A stretch of DNA of 64,000 bases from Psychrobacillus glaciei (GCF_008973485.1 NZ_CP031223.1:1488001-1552000), one strand, 5' to 3'; positions 1-9,009 are shown, counted from the stretch's first letter. Translations and numbers: made by a program. Notes: generated by a model from the letters alone, not told the origin.

Positions 1-2
1 AT

Positions 3-125
3 GCTTTACGTAAGCTTGAAAGTGCTGGAGTAATTGAATCTAGATCATTAGGTATGAAAGGAACGTACATTAAAGTACTTAATGATAAATTCCTTGCAGA
101 ACTAGCTCAATTAAAATTGAAATAA
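3..125 (+). CDS. codY: CodY, C-terminal end (partial)
   Basis: The first 40 codons visible read through an [17 protein letters not shown] segment and end in LKLK-stop. This is the C-terminal winged-helix DNA-binding end of CodY, the GTP- and branched-chain-amino-acid-sensing repressor of low-GC Gram-positives. The helix-turn-helix recognition region lies here, while the GAF effector domain is off the left edge. Its position directly before the flagellar operon matches B. subtilis (clpQ-clpY-codY-flgB). A strong intrinsic terminator follows 8 bases after the stop, so codY and flgB are separate transcription units. Confidence 0.95.
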   Translation, partial: ALRKLESAGVIESRSLGMKGTYIKVLNDKFLAELAQLKLK

Positions 126-133
126 GTAATAAT

Positions 134-167
134 AAAACCTCTTCTACTTTTGTAGAAGAGGTTTTTT
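134..167 (+). terminator. Intrinsic terminator of codY
   Basis: A perfect 14-bp stem (134-147 with 152-165) closes on a TTTT loop and runs into a T tract. It ends the codY transcript before the fla/che operon. Confidence 0.93.
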
Positions 168-189
168 CATGAAAAGAATGAATATATAT

Positions 190-440
190 TTTTTATGACA
201 TGAACAGGTTTATTTCCGCCGCAGGCTGACGCTTGCTAGTCAAGCAAGCATCAAGCCCTTTCGCGCAGCTTTAGTACAGGATCATGATTTGCTTGCTAAT
301 CCCCTAGAAATCGCCGCCTTCCGCACCTGTACTTATCTAGAAGAAGTCTCTTGCTCCTGCGGTTACTCGTCGCAGAAAGTATTTGCTTCCGATCTCGGAT
401 AAGTAAGAATTGGTCTCGCCACTGAGTAAAATGTTTTCTG
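190..440. repeat. GC-rich spacer resembling a dispersed intergenic repeat
   Basis: The 168-650 gap carries no credible gene. Its first half is clearly richer in G+C than the surrounding A/T-rich DNA. It contains a small hairpin (231-237 with 243-249). The segment around 371-392 (CGCAGAAAGTATTTGCTTCCG-like) matches, in reverse complement, the dxr-rasP spacer near 35449-35475. I read it as a degraded copy of a dispersed intergenic repeat. The second half (440-650) is A/T-rich with nothing recognisable except the possible CodY box and the promoter listed separately. Confidence 0.45.
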
Positions 441-531
441 GTACAACACGTTTGGTATCAAAATGTCATTTAGTGTAAAAAAATGCTCCGTCTAAGATAA
501 AACAATAATAATTTCAAAAATAAATAATTCC

Positions 532-546
532 TTTTTTTTGAAAATT
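532..546 (+). promoter_or_regulatory. Possible CodY box upstream of the fla/che promoter
   Basis: The 15-mer TTTTTTTTGAAAATT matches 12 of 15 positions of the CodY box AATTTTCWGAAAATT. It lies about 110 bp before the -35 element of the flgB promoter. CodY is known to repress fla/che in B. subtilis, so the position is sensible. In such A/T-rich DNA, chance matches are common. Confidence 0.35.
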
Positions 547-653
547 TATACGAATTAGTATGTATGCATTATGAATTATGACTTTTCGACATTTTATTTA
601 GAAAAAGATCGAAAAAAAAGGAAAAATGACCTATGAAATAAAAAAAAAGAGAA

Positions 654-682
654 TAGACACTATGTTACATTTTCATTACAAT
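654..682 (+). promoter_or_regulatory. SigA-type promoter of the fla/che operon
   Basis: TAGACA (654-659) is followed after exactly 17 bp by TACAAT (677-682). Each hexamer matches 5 of 6 consensus positions. It is 70 bp before the flgB start codon and is the best promoter in the codY-flgB gap. It corresponds in place to the SigA promoter of the B. subtilis operon. No convincing SigD promoter was found by eye. Confidence 0.7.
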
Positions 683-751
683 TAGATTATTATGATTTTC
701 GTAGAATATTATTAAAATTTTTACCTTTAAGAAATAAAAGAGGTGTAATAA

Positions 752-1144
752 TTGGGTATTTTTGGAGGAACAATTTCAAGTTTAGAACGCGGTTTAGATT
801 TTTCAGCAATGAAACATAAAGCAATCGCACAAAATATTGCAAATGTCGACACGCCAAATTATAAAGCGAAGAGTGTTAATTTCAAGAATTTCTTGTCTGA
901 TGCCAAACATTCGACAATTTCCGCATATCGCACGAATGAAAAACATTTTAACTTTCAAATGAACACAAGTTCACCAGGTGTTAATAATTATGCTGATTTT
1001 CAATATAGTCAGAATGGTAATGGAGTAGACATGGATAAAGAGCAAGCGAATCTAGCGACAAACCAAATCTATTATAATGCATTGGTTGACCGGATGAGCA
1101 GCAAGTTAAATACTTTGCAATCTGTCATTAAAGGAGGTCGCTAA
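752..1144 (+). CDS. flgB: Flagellar basal-body rod protein FlgB
   Basis: FlgB is a proximal rod subunit of the flagellar basal body, exported by the type III apparatus and assembled between the MS ring and distal rod. The 130-residue product has the family length. It shows the N-terminal rod/hook signature (AIAQNIANVDTPNYKAK, about residues 25-41) and the amphipathic C-terminal heptad region typical of axial proteins. The start is TTG, preceded by AGAGGTG at a good distance; no better ATG exists. It is the first gene of the operon, 70 bp after the SigA-type promoter, and the stop is 2 bases before flgC. Confidence 0.95.
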   Translation: MGIFGGTISSLERGLDFSAMKHKAIAQNIANVDTPNYKAKSVNFKNFLSDAKHSTISAYRTNEKHFNFQMNTSSPGVNNYADFQYSQNGNGVDMDKEQANLATNQIYYNALVDRMSSKLNTLQSVIKGGR

Positions 1145-1146
1145 AT

Positions 1147-1599
1147 TTGTCGATTTTTCACGGAATGAATACTACTGCTTCCGCTTTAACTGCTCAACGT
1201 CTTCGCATGGATGTCATCTCTTCTAATATGGCGAATGTAGATACTACTAGGTCTAAGCTAGTCAATGGTGAATGGCAAGCATATAGAAGAAAAACCGTTA
1301 CATTTCAACCTCTTGAAGGACAATTCTCAAATTTTTTAAATGTAGCTAAAGGTAATCAGGGAGTTGGAAATGGCGTCAAAGTAGCGAGTATTAATGAAGA
1401 TTTGGAAACCCCACTTAAGTTAGTTTATGATCCAACACATATTGATGCGAACGCAGAGGGTTATGTAGAAATGCCGAATGTAGACCCATTGAGGGAAATG
1501 GTAGATTTAATCTCTGCAACTCGTTCTTATGAAGCGAATGTAACCGTATTTAATGCCAATAAAGCAATGCTTACTAAAGCTTTAGAGATTGGTAAATAG
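1147..1599 (+). CDS. flgC: Flagellar basal-body rod protein FlgC
   Basis: FlgC is the second proximal rod protein and stacks on FlgB in the periplasm-equivalent wall zone. The 150-residue product carries the axial-protein signature (RLRMDVISSNMANVDTT, about residues 19-35). It ends in the conserved ATRSYEANVTVFNANK-type helix that all rod and hook proteins use to pack the axial core. The start is TTG with a near-perfect AAAGGAGGT at 1130-1138 inside the end of flgB. That leaves little doubt about the start and indicates coupled translation of the two rod genes. Confidence 0.95.
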   Translation: MSIFHGMNTTASALTAQRLRMDVISSNMANVDTTRSKLVNGEWQAYRRKTVTFQPLEGQFSNFLNVAKGNQGVGNGVKVASINEDLETPLKLVYDPTHIDANAEGYVEMPNVDPLREMVDLISATRSYEANVTVFNANKAMLTKALEIGK

Positions 1600-1623
1600 A
1601 AATGAAAGAGGGTCAAGCAAGAT

Positions 1624-1929
1624 ATGGCAATAGAGTCTATTTCGTTATTTAATATAGCCCAAATTAATCCGGCATCATCTACTCCGAAAGCAAGTGTATC
1701 AGAAGCCCAACACAACTTTGGTGATTTTCTTAAAAGTGCAATTGAATCCGTCAATCAAGATCAAAAAGCTTCCGATGTCTTAACTGATAAGTTAGTCCGC
1801 GGGGAAGACGTAGAATTGCATGACATAATGATTGCTTCACAAAAAGCAAGCATTACTTTAAATACTACATTAGAAATTAGAAACAAAGTTGTAGAAGCAT
1901 ATCAAGAAATAATGCGTATGCCTGTATAA
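1624..1929 (+). CDS. fliE: Flagellar hook-basal body protein FliE
   Basis: FliE is the small adaptor that joins the MS ring (FliF) to the rod. The 101-residue length is normal. The C-terminal half is diagnostic (LVRGEDVELHDIMIASQKASITLNTT..., ending EAYQEIMRMPV). The N-terminus is variable in the family, as here. The ATG start follows a weak AAGAGGGTCAAG ribosome site. It lies between flgC and fliF, its usual place in Bacillales, and export of FliE is needed before rod assembly. Confidence 0.95.
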   Translation: MAIESISLFNIAQINPASSTPKASVSEAQHNFGDFLKSAIESVNQDQKASDVLTDKLVRGEDVELHDIMIASQKASITLNTTLEIRNKVVEAYQEIMRMPV

Positions 1930-1986
1930 ATCCTCGGTTATTCTTAAATATCGAGTAAAAATATTCACCATAGCCGGAGGATACAA

Positions 1987-3576
1987 ATGAATGAACGTAT
2001 AAAGAAAGTCACTAGTGATATCTCTGCTTTTTGGACTAGCAGAACAAAAGCGCAAAAAGGAACCATGATCGGGAGTACGGTTGCCGTTATTCTTATTGCT
2101 GCATTCATAACTTACTTTTCGACAAGAACTGATTTTGTGCCTTTGTACACCGATGTCGCGCCGTCTGAAGTAGGGCGTATTAAAGAAACACTAGATGCCC
2201 AAGGCGTCCAAAATAAAATAGCTCCTGGTGGAACAACTATTTTAGTTCCTTCTGATCAAGTGGATTCATTATTAGTCCAACTTGCCGCAGATGGATTTCC
2301 ACAATCAGGTATGATTGATTACAGCTTCTTTTCTCAAAATGCTGGTTTCGGTATGACCGATAATGAGTTTAATGTGTTGAAATTAGCTTCTACTCAAACG
2401 GAGCTTGCTAATTTGATCAAAGGTATAAAAGGAGTGAAAGATGCAAAAGTAATGATTTCATTGCCACAAGAGAGCGTCTTTCTATCTCAAAGCAATGGAA
2501 AAGCTAGTGCTTCAATTGTATTAAATACAGAGCCAGGTTATCAATTCACAGATGCACAGATTCAGTCTTTATATAACTTAGTGTCGAAGTCTGTTCCGAA
2601 TTTATCGACTGAGGATATAGTCATAACAAATCAATATTTTGAGTACTTCGATCTTCAAACGGCAAGCTCCCATACAACAGGAGCGAACGCTGGTGATCAA
2701 ATGTCCATTAAGAAATCAATCGAGCGGGACCTACAAAGACAAGTACAAACCATGTTGAGCACATTAATGGGACCAGATAAGGTAGTCGTTTCTGTTACAA
2801 CTGATATTGATTTCAAACAAGAGAATCGAGAAGAAAACTTAGTAGAACCAGTAGATGTAGAAAATATGTCTGGTATTCAAATTAGCGCACAACATATTTC
2901 CGAAACATTTACAGGAACGAATCCAGTTGCCGGTGGTACACCGCAAGCAGAAGATGCAACAGATAACTTTACCAACTATGTAGCAGGTTCAAATGCAAAT
3001 GGTGACTATGAAAGGAAGGAAGATACTCTAAATAGTGACGTCAATCGAATTCGAAAGGAAATCGTAGAAAGTCCTTATAAAATTAGAGATATCGGCATCC
3101 AAGTGATGGTGGAACCTCCTAATCCAAAAGATATTACATCGATGCCGAATGGAGTGCAAGGTGATATTGAACAAATTCTTGCAACTATTATTCGAACATC
3201 CATTGATAAAGGAGAAGCTGGAGATTTAACTGAACAACAATTGAAAGAAAAAATTGTTGTCTCTGTACAACCGTTTAATGGTAAAGCGAGTATGGTTACG
3301 GGAACGAGTCCTGTAATTCCATGGTGGGTTTATGTAATTGGTGGAATTCTATTAGTTGCAGTTATTCTATTAGTAATCTTTATTATTCGTTCTCGACGAA
3401 ACGAAGAGGAAGAACTAGAAATACTAGAAGAGCAGCGAGAAGAACTGAAAATTGAAGATATAAATGATGAAAAAGAAACAGAAGCTACGTTAAGACGTAA
3501 ACAACTTGAAAAAATGGCCAAAGATAAGCCAGAAGATTTCGCTAAATTGTTGCGAACTTGGATAGCAGAGGATTGA
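1987..3576 (+). CDS. fliF: Flagellar MS-ring protein FliF
   Basis: FliF forms the membrane-embedded MS ring that houses the export gate and mounts the C-ring. The 529-residue protein has two membrane spans, at about residues 26-45 and 445-468. Between them are the ring-building motifs (the YscJ-like segment SVFLSQSNGKASASIVL and the DLQRQVQTMLSTLMGPDKV region). The acidic cytoplasmic tail rich in E/K ends in KLLRTWIAED, the FliG-binding peptide. SD CCGGAGG at 1974-1980 precedes the ATG. FliG follows 13 bases later, fitting the direct FliF-FliG contact. Confidence 0.97.
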   Translation: MNERIKKVTSDISAFWTSRTKAQKGTMIGSTVAVILIAAFITYFSTRTDFVPLYTDVAPSEVGRIKETLDAQGVQNKIAPGGTTILVPSDQVDSLLVQLAADGFPQSGMIDYSFFSQNAGFGMTDNEFNVLKLASTQTELANLIKGIKGVKDAKVMISLPQESVFLSQSNGKASASIVLNTEPGYQFTDAQIQSLYNLVSKSVPNLSTEDIVITNQYFEYFDLQTASSHTTGANAGDQMSIKKSIERDLQRQVQTMLSTLMGPDKVVVSVTTDIDFKQENREENLVEPVDVENMSGIQISAQHISETFTGTNPVAGGTPQAEDATDNFTNYVAGSNANGDYERKEDTLNSDVNRIRKEIVESPYKIRDIGIQVMVEPPNPKDITSMPNGVQGDIEQILATIIRTSIDKGEAGDLTEQQLKEKIVVSVQPFNGKASMVTGTSPVIPWWVYVIGGILLVAVILLVIFIIRSRRNEEEELEILEEQREELKIEDINDEKETEATLRRKQLEKMAKDKPEDFAKLLRTWIAED

Positions 3577-3589
3577 TGGAGGGACGGCT

Positions 3590-4603
3590 ATGGTGAAAAT
3601 GGATAAAGATCTTAGTGGTAAACAAAAAGCCGCGCTCTTATTAATTTCTCTCGGACCTGAAGTGTCTGCTTCTATTTATAAGCATTTAAATGAAGAAGAA
3701 ATCGAGCGTTTAACATTGGAAATTTCAGGCGTTAAAAAAGTAGAACCTGAAATAAAAGAAGATATTATTGAAGAATTTCATAATATCGCATTGGCACAAG
3801 ACTATATTTCTCAAGGTGGTATTGGTTACGCCAAAACAGTTTTAGAAAAAGCATTAGGTGCAGAGCATGCGCAAGCGATTATAAATCGCTTAACCTCTTC
3901 GCTTCAGGTACGGCCATTTGACTTTGCAAGACGAGCAGAACCAACTCAATTATTTAATTTTATTCAAAATGAACACCCGCAAACTATTGCGTTGATCTTA
4001 TCTTATCTAGAAGCACAACAAGCAGGGATTATTCTCTCTTCATTGCCTCAAGAGGTGCAAGCGGATATTGCGAAACGAATTGCAACTATGGATTCTACTT
4101 CTCCGGAAGTAATTAGCGAAATTGAATCTGTGCTAGAACGTAAGTTGTCTTCTACTGTTACACAGGATCATACGGTAACTGGTGGAGTGGATGCAGTTGT
4201 TGAAGTGTTGAATGGAGTAGACCGTACAACTGAAAAAACAATTTTGGATGCATTAGAAATCCAAGATCCCGAACTTGCGGAAGAAATTAAGAAAAGAATG
4301 TTTGTGTTTGAGGATATTGTTACACTTGATAATCGTTCGATTCAACGAGTTATTCGTGATTGTGAAAATGAAGACTTACTATTGTCAATGAAAGTGTCCA
4401 GTGAAGAAGTGAAAGATATTATATTCCGAAATATGTCAACTCGAATGGCAGATACATTTAAAGAAGAAATGGAAATTATGGGTCCTGTTAGATTACGCGA
4501 TGTAGAAGAAGCACAATCACGCATAGTTTCTGTCATTAGAAGATTGGAAGATGCGGGAGAAATAATTATTGCTCGTGGTGGAGGAGATGACATTATTGTC
4601 TAA
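3590..4603 (+). CDS. fliG: Flagellar motor switch protein FliG
   Basis: FliG is the rotor protein of the C-ring that contacts MotA and converts ion flow into torque. The 337-residue product has the N-terminal FliF-binding domain (GKQKAALLLISLGPEVSASIYKHL), the middle domain with an EHPQTIALILSYL motif that binds FliM, and the C-terminal torque helix (VFEDIVTLDNRSIQRVIRD). The first ATG (3590) has GGAGGG six bases upstream; an alternative ATG lies 9 bases in. Its 3' end overlaps the ribosome-binding region and start of fliH, so the two are translationally coupled. Confidence 0.97.
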   Translation: MVKMDKDLSGKQKAALLLISLGPEVSASIYKHLNEEEIERLTLEISGVKKVEPEIKEDIIEEFHNIALAQDYISQGGIGYAKTVLEKALGAEHAQAIINRLTSSLQVRPFDFARRAEPTQLFNFIQNEHPQTIALILSYLEAQQAGIILSSLPQEVQADIAKRIATMDSTSPEVISEIESVLERKLSSTVTQDHTVTGGVDAVVEVLNGVDRTTEKTILDALEIQDPELAEEIKKRMFVFEDIVTLDNRSIQRVIRDCENEDLLLSMKVSSEEVKDIIFRNMSTRMADTFKEEMEIMGPVRLRDVEEAQSRIVSVIRRLEDAGEIIIARGGGDDIIV

Positions 4604-5366
4604 AATTTTCCGAAACGTTCAAATGAATGGAGATAGTGAAAAGATTAGATCCATTCAAATAAAAAGTCTTCAATTACAAGAAGAAATAGATGTAGATAAA
4701 CCTCTAACGCTTGATGTAGTTCTGAAAGAAAGAGACCGAATGATCCGTGAAGCGGAACAAACTATTCTTTCAAAAAGAGCAGAACTGGAAAATGAAATTG
4801 AACAAAACAAACAATATATTGAAACCCAATTAAGAACGTGGGAAGAACAAAAAGTAGCTTTTCAGCATGCTGCATACGATGAAGGCTTCATACAAGGTCT
4901 TGAAGAGGGAAGAAGCAAGGCGCAAGAAGATATGATACAAGCATTAACTACAGCGAACGAAACCATACGAATTGCTCATGAAAATGCTGCGAGTTATTTA
5001 CAACACCAAGAACAAGTCATTTTAGAACTTGCTATCCGGACAGGGGAGCGGATTATTGGAATGAAACTTGAAGAAGACGAGGAACTCTTTCTATCGATAG
5101 TGAAAAGAGCTTTAAAAGAAGCAAGAGAAATGAAAGAGATAAAGCTTTATGTTTCTCCTGCGTATTTTTCGTTAGTTTCAAGTAATCGGGATGAACTTGC
5201 TTCCATTTTCCCAGTAGATGTACCATTTATGATTTTTGTAGATGAAGATATGAACGCAACCGATTGTTTTATAGAAACAAACCATGGAAGAATTGTAGCA
5301 AGTATTGATGAACAACTACATGAATTACGACTAAAGTTAGTTGATATTCTAGATAGTATGGAGTGA
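4596..5366 (+). CDS. fliH: Flagellar export ATPase regulator FliH
   Basis: FliH binds and restrains the export ATPase FliI and docks it on the C-ring. The protein is acidic and helical. It has a long coiled coil (about residues 45-110, rich in E/Q/K), then the conserved C-terminal FliH/YscL domain (AIRTGERIIGMKLEEDEELFLSIVKRAL...). I place the start at TTG 4596, because GGAGGAG at 4580-4586 is 9 bases away; an in-frame ATG at 4587 is too close to it. It overlaps the last codons of fliG and its stop is 5 bases before the fliI ATG. Confidence 0.9.
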   Translation: MSKIFRNVQMNGDSEKIRSIQIKSLQLQEEIDVDKPLTLDVVLKERDRMIREAEQTILSKRAELENEIEQNKQYIETQLRTWEEQKVAFQHAAYDEGFIQGLEEGRSKAQEDMIQALTTANETIRIAHENAASYLQHQEQVILELAIRTGERIIGMKLEEDEELFLSIVKRALKEAREMKEIKLYVSPAYFSLVSSNRDELASIFPVDVPFMIFVDEDMNATDCFIETNHGRIVASIDEQLHELRLKLVDILDSME

Positions 5367-5371
5367 ATGTG

Positions 5372-6694
5372 ATGAAAGCAATCGATCTAATTCAACAAAT
5401 CCCCAATCTTTCTACATTTAAAAAATATGGGCGTGTGAATCGTGTTGTTGGATTAATGATTGAATCACAAGGGCCTGAAAGTTCTATAGGGGATGTATGT
5501 AAAATTCACATACATTCTTCTAAAAATGGACATTCCGTCATTCTTGCCGAAGTTGTGGGATTTAAAGAAGAAATCGTCGTGTTAATGCCTTATACAAATA
5601 TAAGAGAAATTTCAACTGGTTGTTTAGTGGAAGGTACTAATCGACCACTTGAAGTGAAAGTAGGCTCTGATCTTATTGGGAAAGTATTAGACTCAATGGG
5701 TAATCCCATCGATGGGACAATATTACCAAAGGGATTGATGACGGTTGGAACAGAAAAAGATCCACCGAATCCTTTAACAAGACCTCCTATTAATCAACAG
5801 ATTGAAGTAGGAGTCAAAGCTATTGATGGCATGCTAACGGTTGGAGTTGGCCAAAGGATAGGGATCTTTGCAGGATCCGGTGTTGGTAAGAGCACATTGC
5901 TTGGAATGATAGCGAGAAATACTAATGCCGATTTAAATGTTATTGCACTTATTGGAGAACGAGGAAGAGAAGTACGCGAATTCATCGAAAGAGATTTAGG
6001 AAAAGAAGGCTTAGAACGTTCTATCGTTATTGCGGCTACTTCTGACCAACCGGCTTTAATGCGTATAAAGGGTGCTTTTACCGCAACAGCTATTGCAGAG
6101 TATTTTCGTGATAAAGGATTGAACGTCATGCTTATGATGGACTCTGTTACCCGGGTTGCAATGGCGCAGAGAGAAATAGGATTAGCGGTCGGAGAACCAC
6201 CTGCTACAAGAGGTTATACTCCTTCGGTATTTTCGATATTACCGAAACTATTGGAACGTACAGGTACTAATGAACACGGATCGATTACAGCTTTTTATAC
6301 TGTATTAGTAGATGGTGACGATATGAATGAACCGATAGCGGATACTGTCCGTGGGATTCTGGACGGACATATCGTACTTGATCGTGCACTAGCCAATAAA
6401 GGTCAGTACCCAGCGATTAATGTGTTAAAAAGTATTAGTCGATTAATGAATCATATTTCAGATGAAAAACACATAAAAGCTGCTGAGCGTTTACGCGATT
6501 TATATTTTACTTACAACAAATCAGAAGACCTTATTAATATCGGTGCATATAAACGAGGAACTTCAAGAGAAATTGATGAGGCAATTCAATACGAACCTTT
6601 AATAACATCTTTCTTAAAACAAGGATATTTAGACAAGGTATCACTTGAGTCAACTGTAAACGAACTAGTTGCATTATCTAATGGTGGTGTTTAA
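5372..6694 (+). CDS. fliI: Flagellum-specific ATP synthase FliI
   Basis: FliI is the hexameric ATPase of the flagellar type III export system and unfolds or detaches substrates from chaperones. The 440-residue protein is related to F1-beta. It has Walker A GSGVGKST (about residues 168-175), the catalytic GERGREVREF segment, the Walker B strand LMMDSVTRVAMAQREIGLA, and the family ending of a small C-terminal helical domain. The start is ATG 5372, with GGAGTG six bases upstream. Frame-consistent GTG codons at 5363 and 5369 are less likely. FliH, FliI and FliJ are adjacent and form one complex. Confidence 0.96.
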   Translation: MKAIDLIQQIPNLSTFKKYGRVNRVVGLMIESQGPESSIGDVCKIHIHSSKNGHSVILAEVVGFKEEIVVLMPYTNIREISTGCLVEGTNRPLEVKVGSDLIGKVLDSMGNPIDGTILPKGLMTVGTEKDPPNPLTRPPINQQIEVGVKAIDGMLTVGVGQRIGIFAGSGVGKSTLLGMIARNTNADLNVIALIGERGREVREFIERDLGKEGLERSIVIAATSDQPALMRIKGAFTATAIAEYFRDKGLNVMLMMDSVTRVAMAQREIGLAVGEPPATRGYTPSVFSILPKLLERTGTNEHGSITAFYTVLVDGDDMNEPIADTVRGILDGHIVLDRALANKGQYPAINVLKSISRLMNHISDEKHIKAAERLRDLYFTYNKSEDLINIGAYKRGTSREIDEAIQYEPLITSFLKQGYLDKVSLESTVNELVALSNGGV

Positions 6695-6696
6695 AA

Positions 6697-7146
6697 ATGG
6701 TTGCATATCAGTATAAATTCGCGAAAGTTTTAACTGTTCGAGAACAAGAGAAAACGGAAACAGAGATGGCTTACAAAGAGGCTGTCATGGCTTTTGAGAA
6801 AGTGGCTACTGAATTATACACGCTTCTAAAGAAGAAAGAAGATACGACAGATGACCAAAATAACCATTTAATACAAGGTTTATCCATTAATCATATTCAT
6901 CACTATGCAAACTATATCGAAGGGTTGCAAAAAAGAATTGACAAGTTACAGAAAGAAGTTATTCAAGCACGCTCTAAAATGCATTGGTTCGAAGAGAGAC
7001 TGTTAGAAAAATCTCTAGAAGTTCGTAAGTTTGAAAAGATAAAAGAAAAGGACTATGAACTTTTTCAGCAAGAACAACAAAGACTTGAAACAATACAGCT
7101 AGATGAAATATCATCTTTAAAGTTTCAAAACAAAGAGATTAGGTGA
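6697..7146 (+). CDS. fliJ: Flagellar export protein FliJ
   Basis: FliJ is the central stalk-like coiled coil of the export ATPase, analogous to the gamma subunit of F1, and shuttles chaperones. The 149-residue product is almost wholly predicted helix. It opens with the family pattern YQYKFAKVLTVREQEKTETEMAY and continues with K/E/Q-rich heptads to the end. The ATG lies 2 bases after the fliI stop, and a weak GGTGGTG precedes it. Sequence conservation in this family is low, so the call rests on N-terminal pattern, length and position. Confidence 0.9.
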   Translation: MVAYQYKFAKVLTVREQEKTETEMAYKEAVMAFEKVATELYTLLKKKEDTTDDQNNHLIQGLSINHIHHYANYIEGLQKRIDKLQKEVIQARSKMHWFEERLLEKSLEVRKFEKIKEKDYELFQQEQQRLETIQLDEISSLKFQNKEIR

Positions 7147-7154
7147 GTAAAAAC

Positions 7155-7754
7155 GTGGCTAAAAGGAACAAAAAGAATAATAGCATGGAAAAAGTTGACG
7201 ATGAATCCAAAGGTGTAAGCAAATTGAAAATGTTTTTTTATTGGTTTATCATACCTTTTTTATTTACTTTATTTATTCTCTTACTTGTTGCGCAACTAAC
7301 CAATGTAAATGTATTTGAAAAAGCAAAAGAACTAACGGGTGTAGGACAACCAAAAGTAGTTACAGAGGATATAAAAACAGAACGATTAGAAAAAAAAGTT
7401 GTTTCAATTCAAGCGAAAATTCAAGAAAAAGAAGCACAAATTGATAAATTGCAAATTGAATTAGATAATTCTTCGAAAACAAATGAAAGTTTATTGATAG
7501 AACAACAACGTTTATTGGATGAAATAGATAACCTTCAACGTGAACAAACAAGTACTAAGAAAGAATATTCTTCCATTGTTTCTACATTCGAAAAAATGTC
7601 TGCTAAAGCAGCTGCTCCTGTCATTACAAAAATGAGCGATGCAGAAGCTTTAAGAATTTTATCAAGTTTAAAACCAGATACTGTAGCACAAATTTTTGAG
7701 AAAATGACTCCAGATGCAGCCGCGAAATATACGGAGTTAATGACAAAGCAATAA
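7155..7754 (+). CDS. ylxF: MotE-like flagellar protein (YlxF)
   Basis: This membrane-anchored coiled-coil protein of the flagellar operon resembles YlxF/MotE family proteins (magnesium-transporter MgtE intracellular N-domain fold at the C-terminus). There is a single span at about residues 25-45 (MFFYWFIIPFLFTLFILLL). A coiled coil rich in K/E/Q follows (about 70-145). The C-terminal MgtE-N-like segment reads MSDAEALRILSSLKPDTVAQIFEKM. GTG 7155 has AGGTGAG seven bases upstream; an earlier GTG at 7143 overlaps the fliJ stop but has a poorer site. The role in motor or export function is not settled; MotE in alphaproteobacteria chaperones MotC. Confidence 0.82.
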   Translation: MAKRNKKNNSMEKVDDESKGVSKLKMFFYWFIIPFLFTLFILLLVAQLTNVNVFEKAKELTGVGQPKVVTEDIKTERLEKKVVSIQAKIQEKEAQIDKLQIELDNSSKTNESLLIEQQRLLDEIDNLQREQTSTKKEYSSIVSTFEKMSAKAAAPVITKMSDAEALRILSSLKPDTVAQIFEKMTPDAAAKYTELMTKQ

Positions 7755-7782
7755 CTGTTCCTATTTGAAGGGAGGTGAAATA

Positions 7783-9006
7783 TTGAATATCGCGGCAGTC
7801 GTTCATATGGGAAATAATATTGTTATCGAGCCAAAAGTACAGCAACAAGTTGCTACTCAAAACAATCAGAAATTTGGAAATGTAGTTGCAAAACTATTAT
7901 TGAATCAGCAGGAGCAACAATTAGTACCTTTGAATCCCAATGAATCGCAACAAAACCTTACGCAAGAATTATCTTCTATATTAAATGCAGATTCACTAGA
8001 AGAAGTTGAGACTTTATTGGGATCGAAAGAACTAACGGTGAATCCAAAAGAACTGAAAGAACTATTAAATAAGCTTTCAGGAGAGAAAACGGATACAAAT
8101 GATAATCTTAGAGAATCGAATCTTTGGGATTTATTAGCTGGTATAAATGAACAAGCTGCTCAATTGACAGATGAAATTCTGCAGTCTTTAACTGGACAAG
8201 GTTCCGTAACACCTGTTGAAGCAAAAGAAGCAGTACAATTACTGAAAGTTGTGCAATTGATTGGAAAAAAATCAGATTTAACGTTAAAACAAGAGTCAAC
8301 ATTATTTGATATAAATCAATTAGTAGAAGATTTAAAAGAAGCAGTTTCAAAAAAAGTTCCAACAAGCGAGAGTGATCAAGTACTATCGAATGTAACAAAG
8401 TCACTAACTTTGGATCAGGCTATGAAACCACTAGTTCAACATGTGATTATTAAGCAAGTAACCTCTCCAACCGAGACAGTTACAGAGACAAAAGAAGTAA
8501 TCACTAATGTACAAGGTCAGACTTCAACCATTGTACAAGCTAAAGTAGAAAACGTGTCTATTACATTGTCGACTGAAAAACCTGCTCAATCTGAAGAGTT
8601 TATGAAAGAATTGCAAAAAGTAATGAATCGTGTTCAGTTTGGTCAAGTGGGTGGAGCAAACAGACTTGTAGTCAAGCTTTATCCTGAACATCTTGGAACG
8701 ATTCGAATCGAGTTAATACAAAAAGATGGCATGCTTACTACTAAAATGCTAGCGTCAACTGCTCTTGGAAAAGAGATGTTAGATTCACATTCGAATCAAT
8801 TTAAGCAAGGTTTAGTAAACCAAAACATACAACTCGAAAAATTAGAAATTACACAAGCTTTACAGGACTCGTCCAGACAAGAACGAAACCAAACATTCCA
8901 AGACTCTTTTAGACAACAGCAACAACAAGAGCATCAGGAAAATAGTAAAGACGACACAGAAGAGCCTTCAACTTTCGGAGACTTTTTAAAAGAAATGGAG
9001 GTCTAA
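7783..9006 (+). CDS. fliK: Flagellar hook-length control protein FliK
   Basis: FliK measures hook length and triggers the export specificity switch through FlhB. The N-terminal two thirds is low-complexity Q/L/E-rich ruler sequence. The conserved C-terminal FliK domain (about residues 275-360) contains GGANRLVVKLYPEHLGTIRIEL. A Q-rich tail follows. The start is TTG 7783, with GGGAGGTGA at 7770-7778. An upstream in-frame TTG at 7765 would place the ribosome site inside the gene and is rejected. The protein is poorly conserved outside the C-terminal domain. Confidence 0.9.
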   Translation: MNIAAVVHMGNNIVIEPKVQQQVATQNNQKFGNVVAKLLLNQQEQQLVPLNPNESQQNLTQELSSILNADSLEEVETLLGSKELTVNPKELKELLNKLSGEKTDTNDNLRESNLWDLLAGINEQAAQLTDEILQSLTGQGSVTPVEAKEAVQLLKVVQLIGKKSDLTLKQESTLFDINQLVEDLKEAVSKKVPTSESDQVLSNVTKSLTLDQAMKPLVQHVIIKQVTSPTETVTETKEVITNVQGQTSTIVQAKVENVSITLSTEKPAQSEEFMKELQKVMNRVQFGQVGGANRLVVKLYPEHLGTIRIELIQKDGMLTTKMLASTALGKEMLDSHSNQFKQGLVNQNIQLEKLEITQALQDSSRQERNQTFQDSFRQQQQQEHQENSKDDTEEPSTFGDFLKEMEV

Positions 9007-9009
9007 ATA

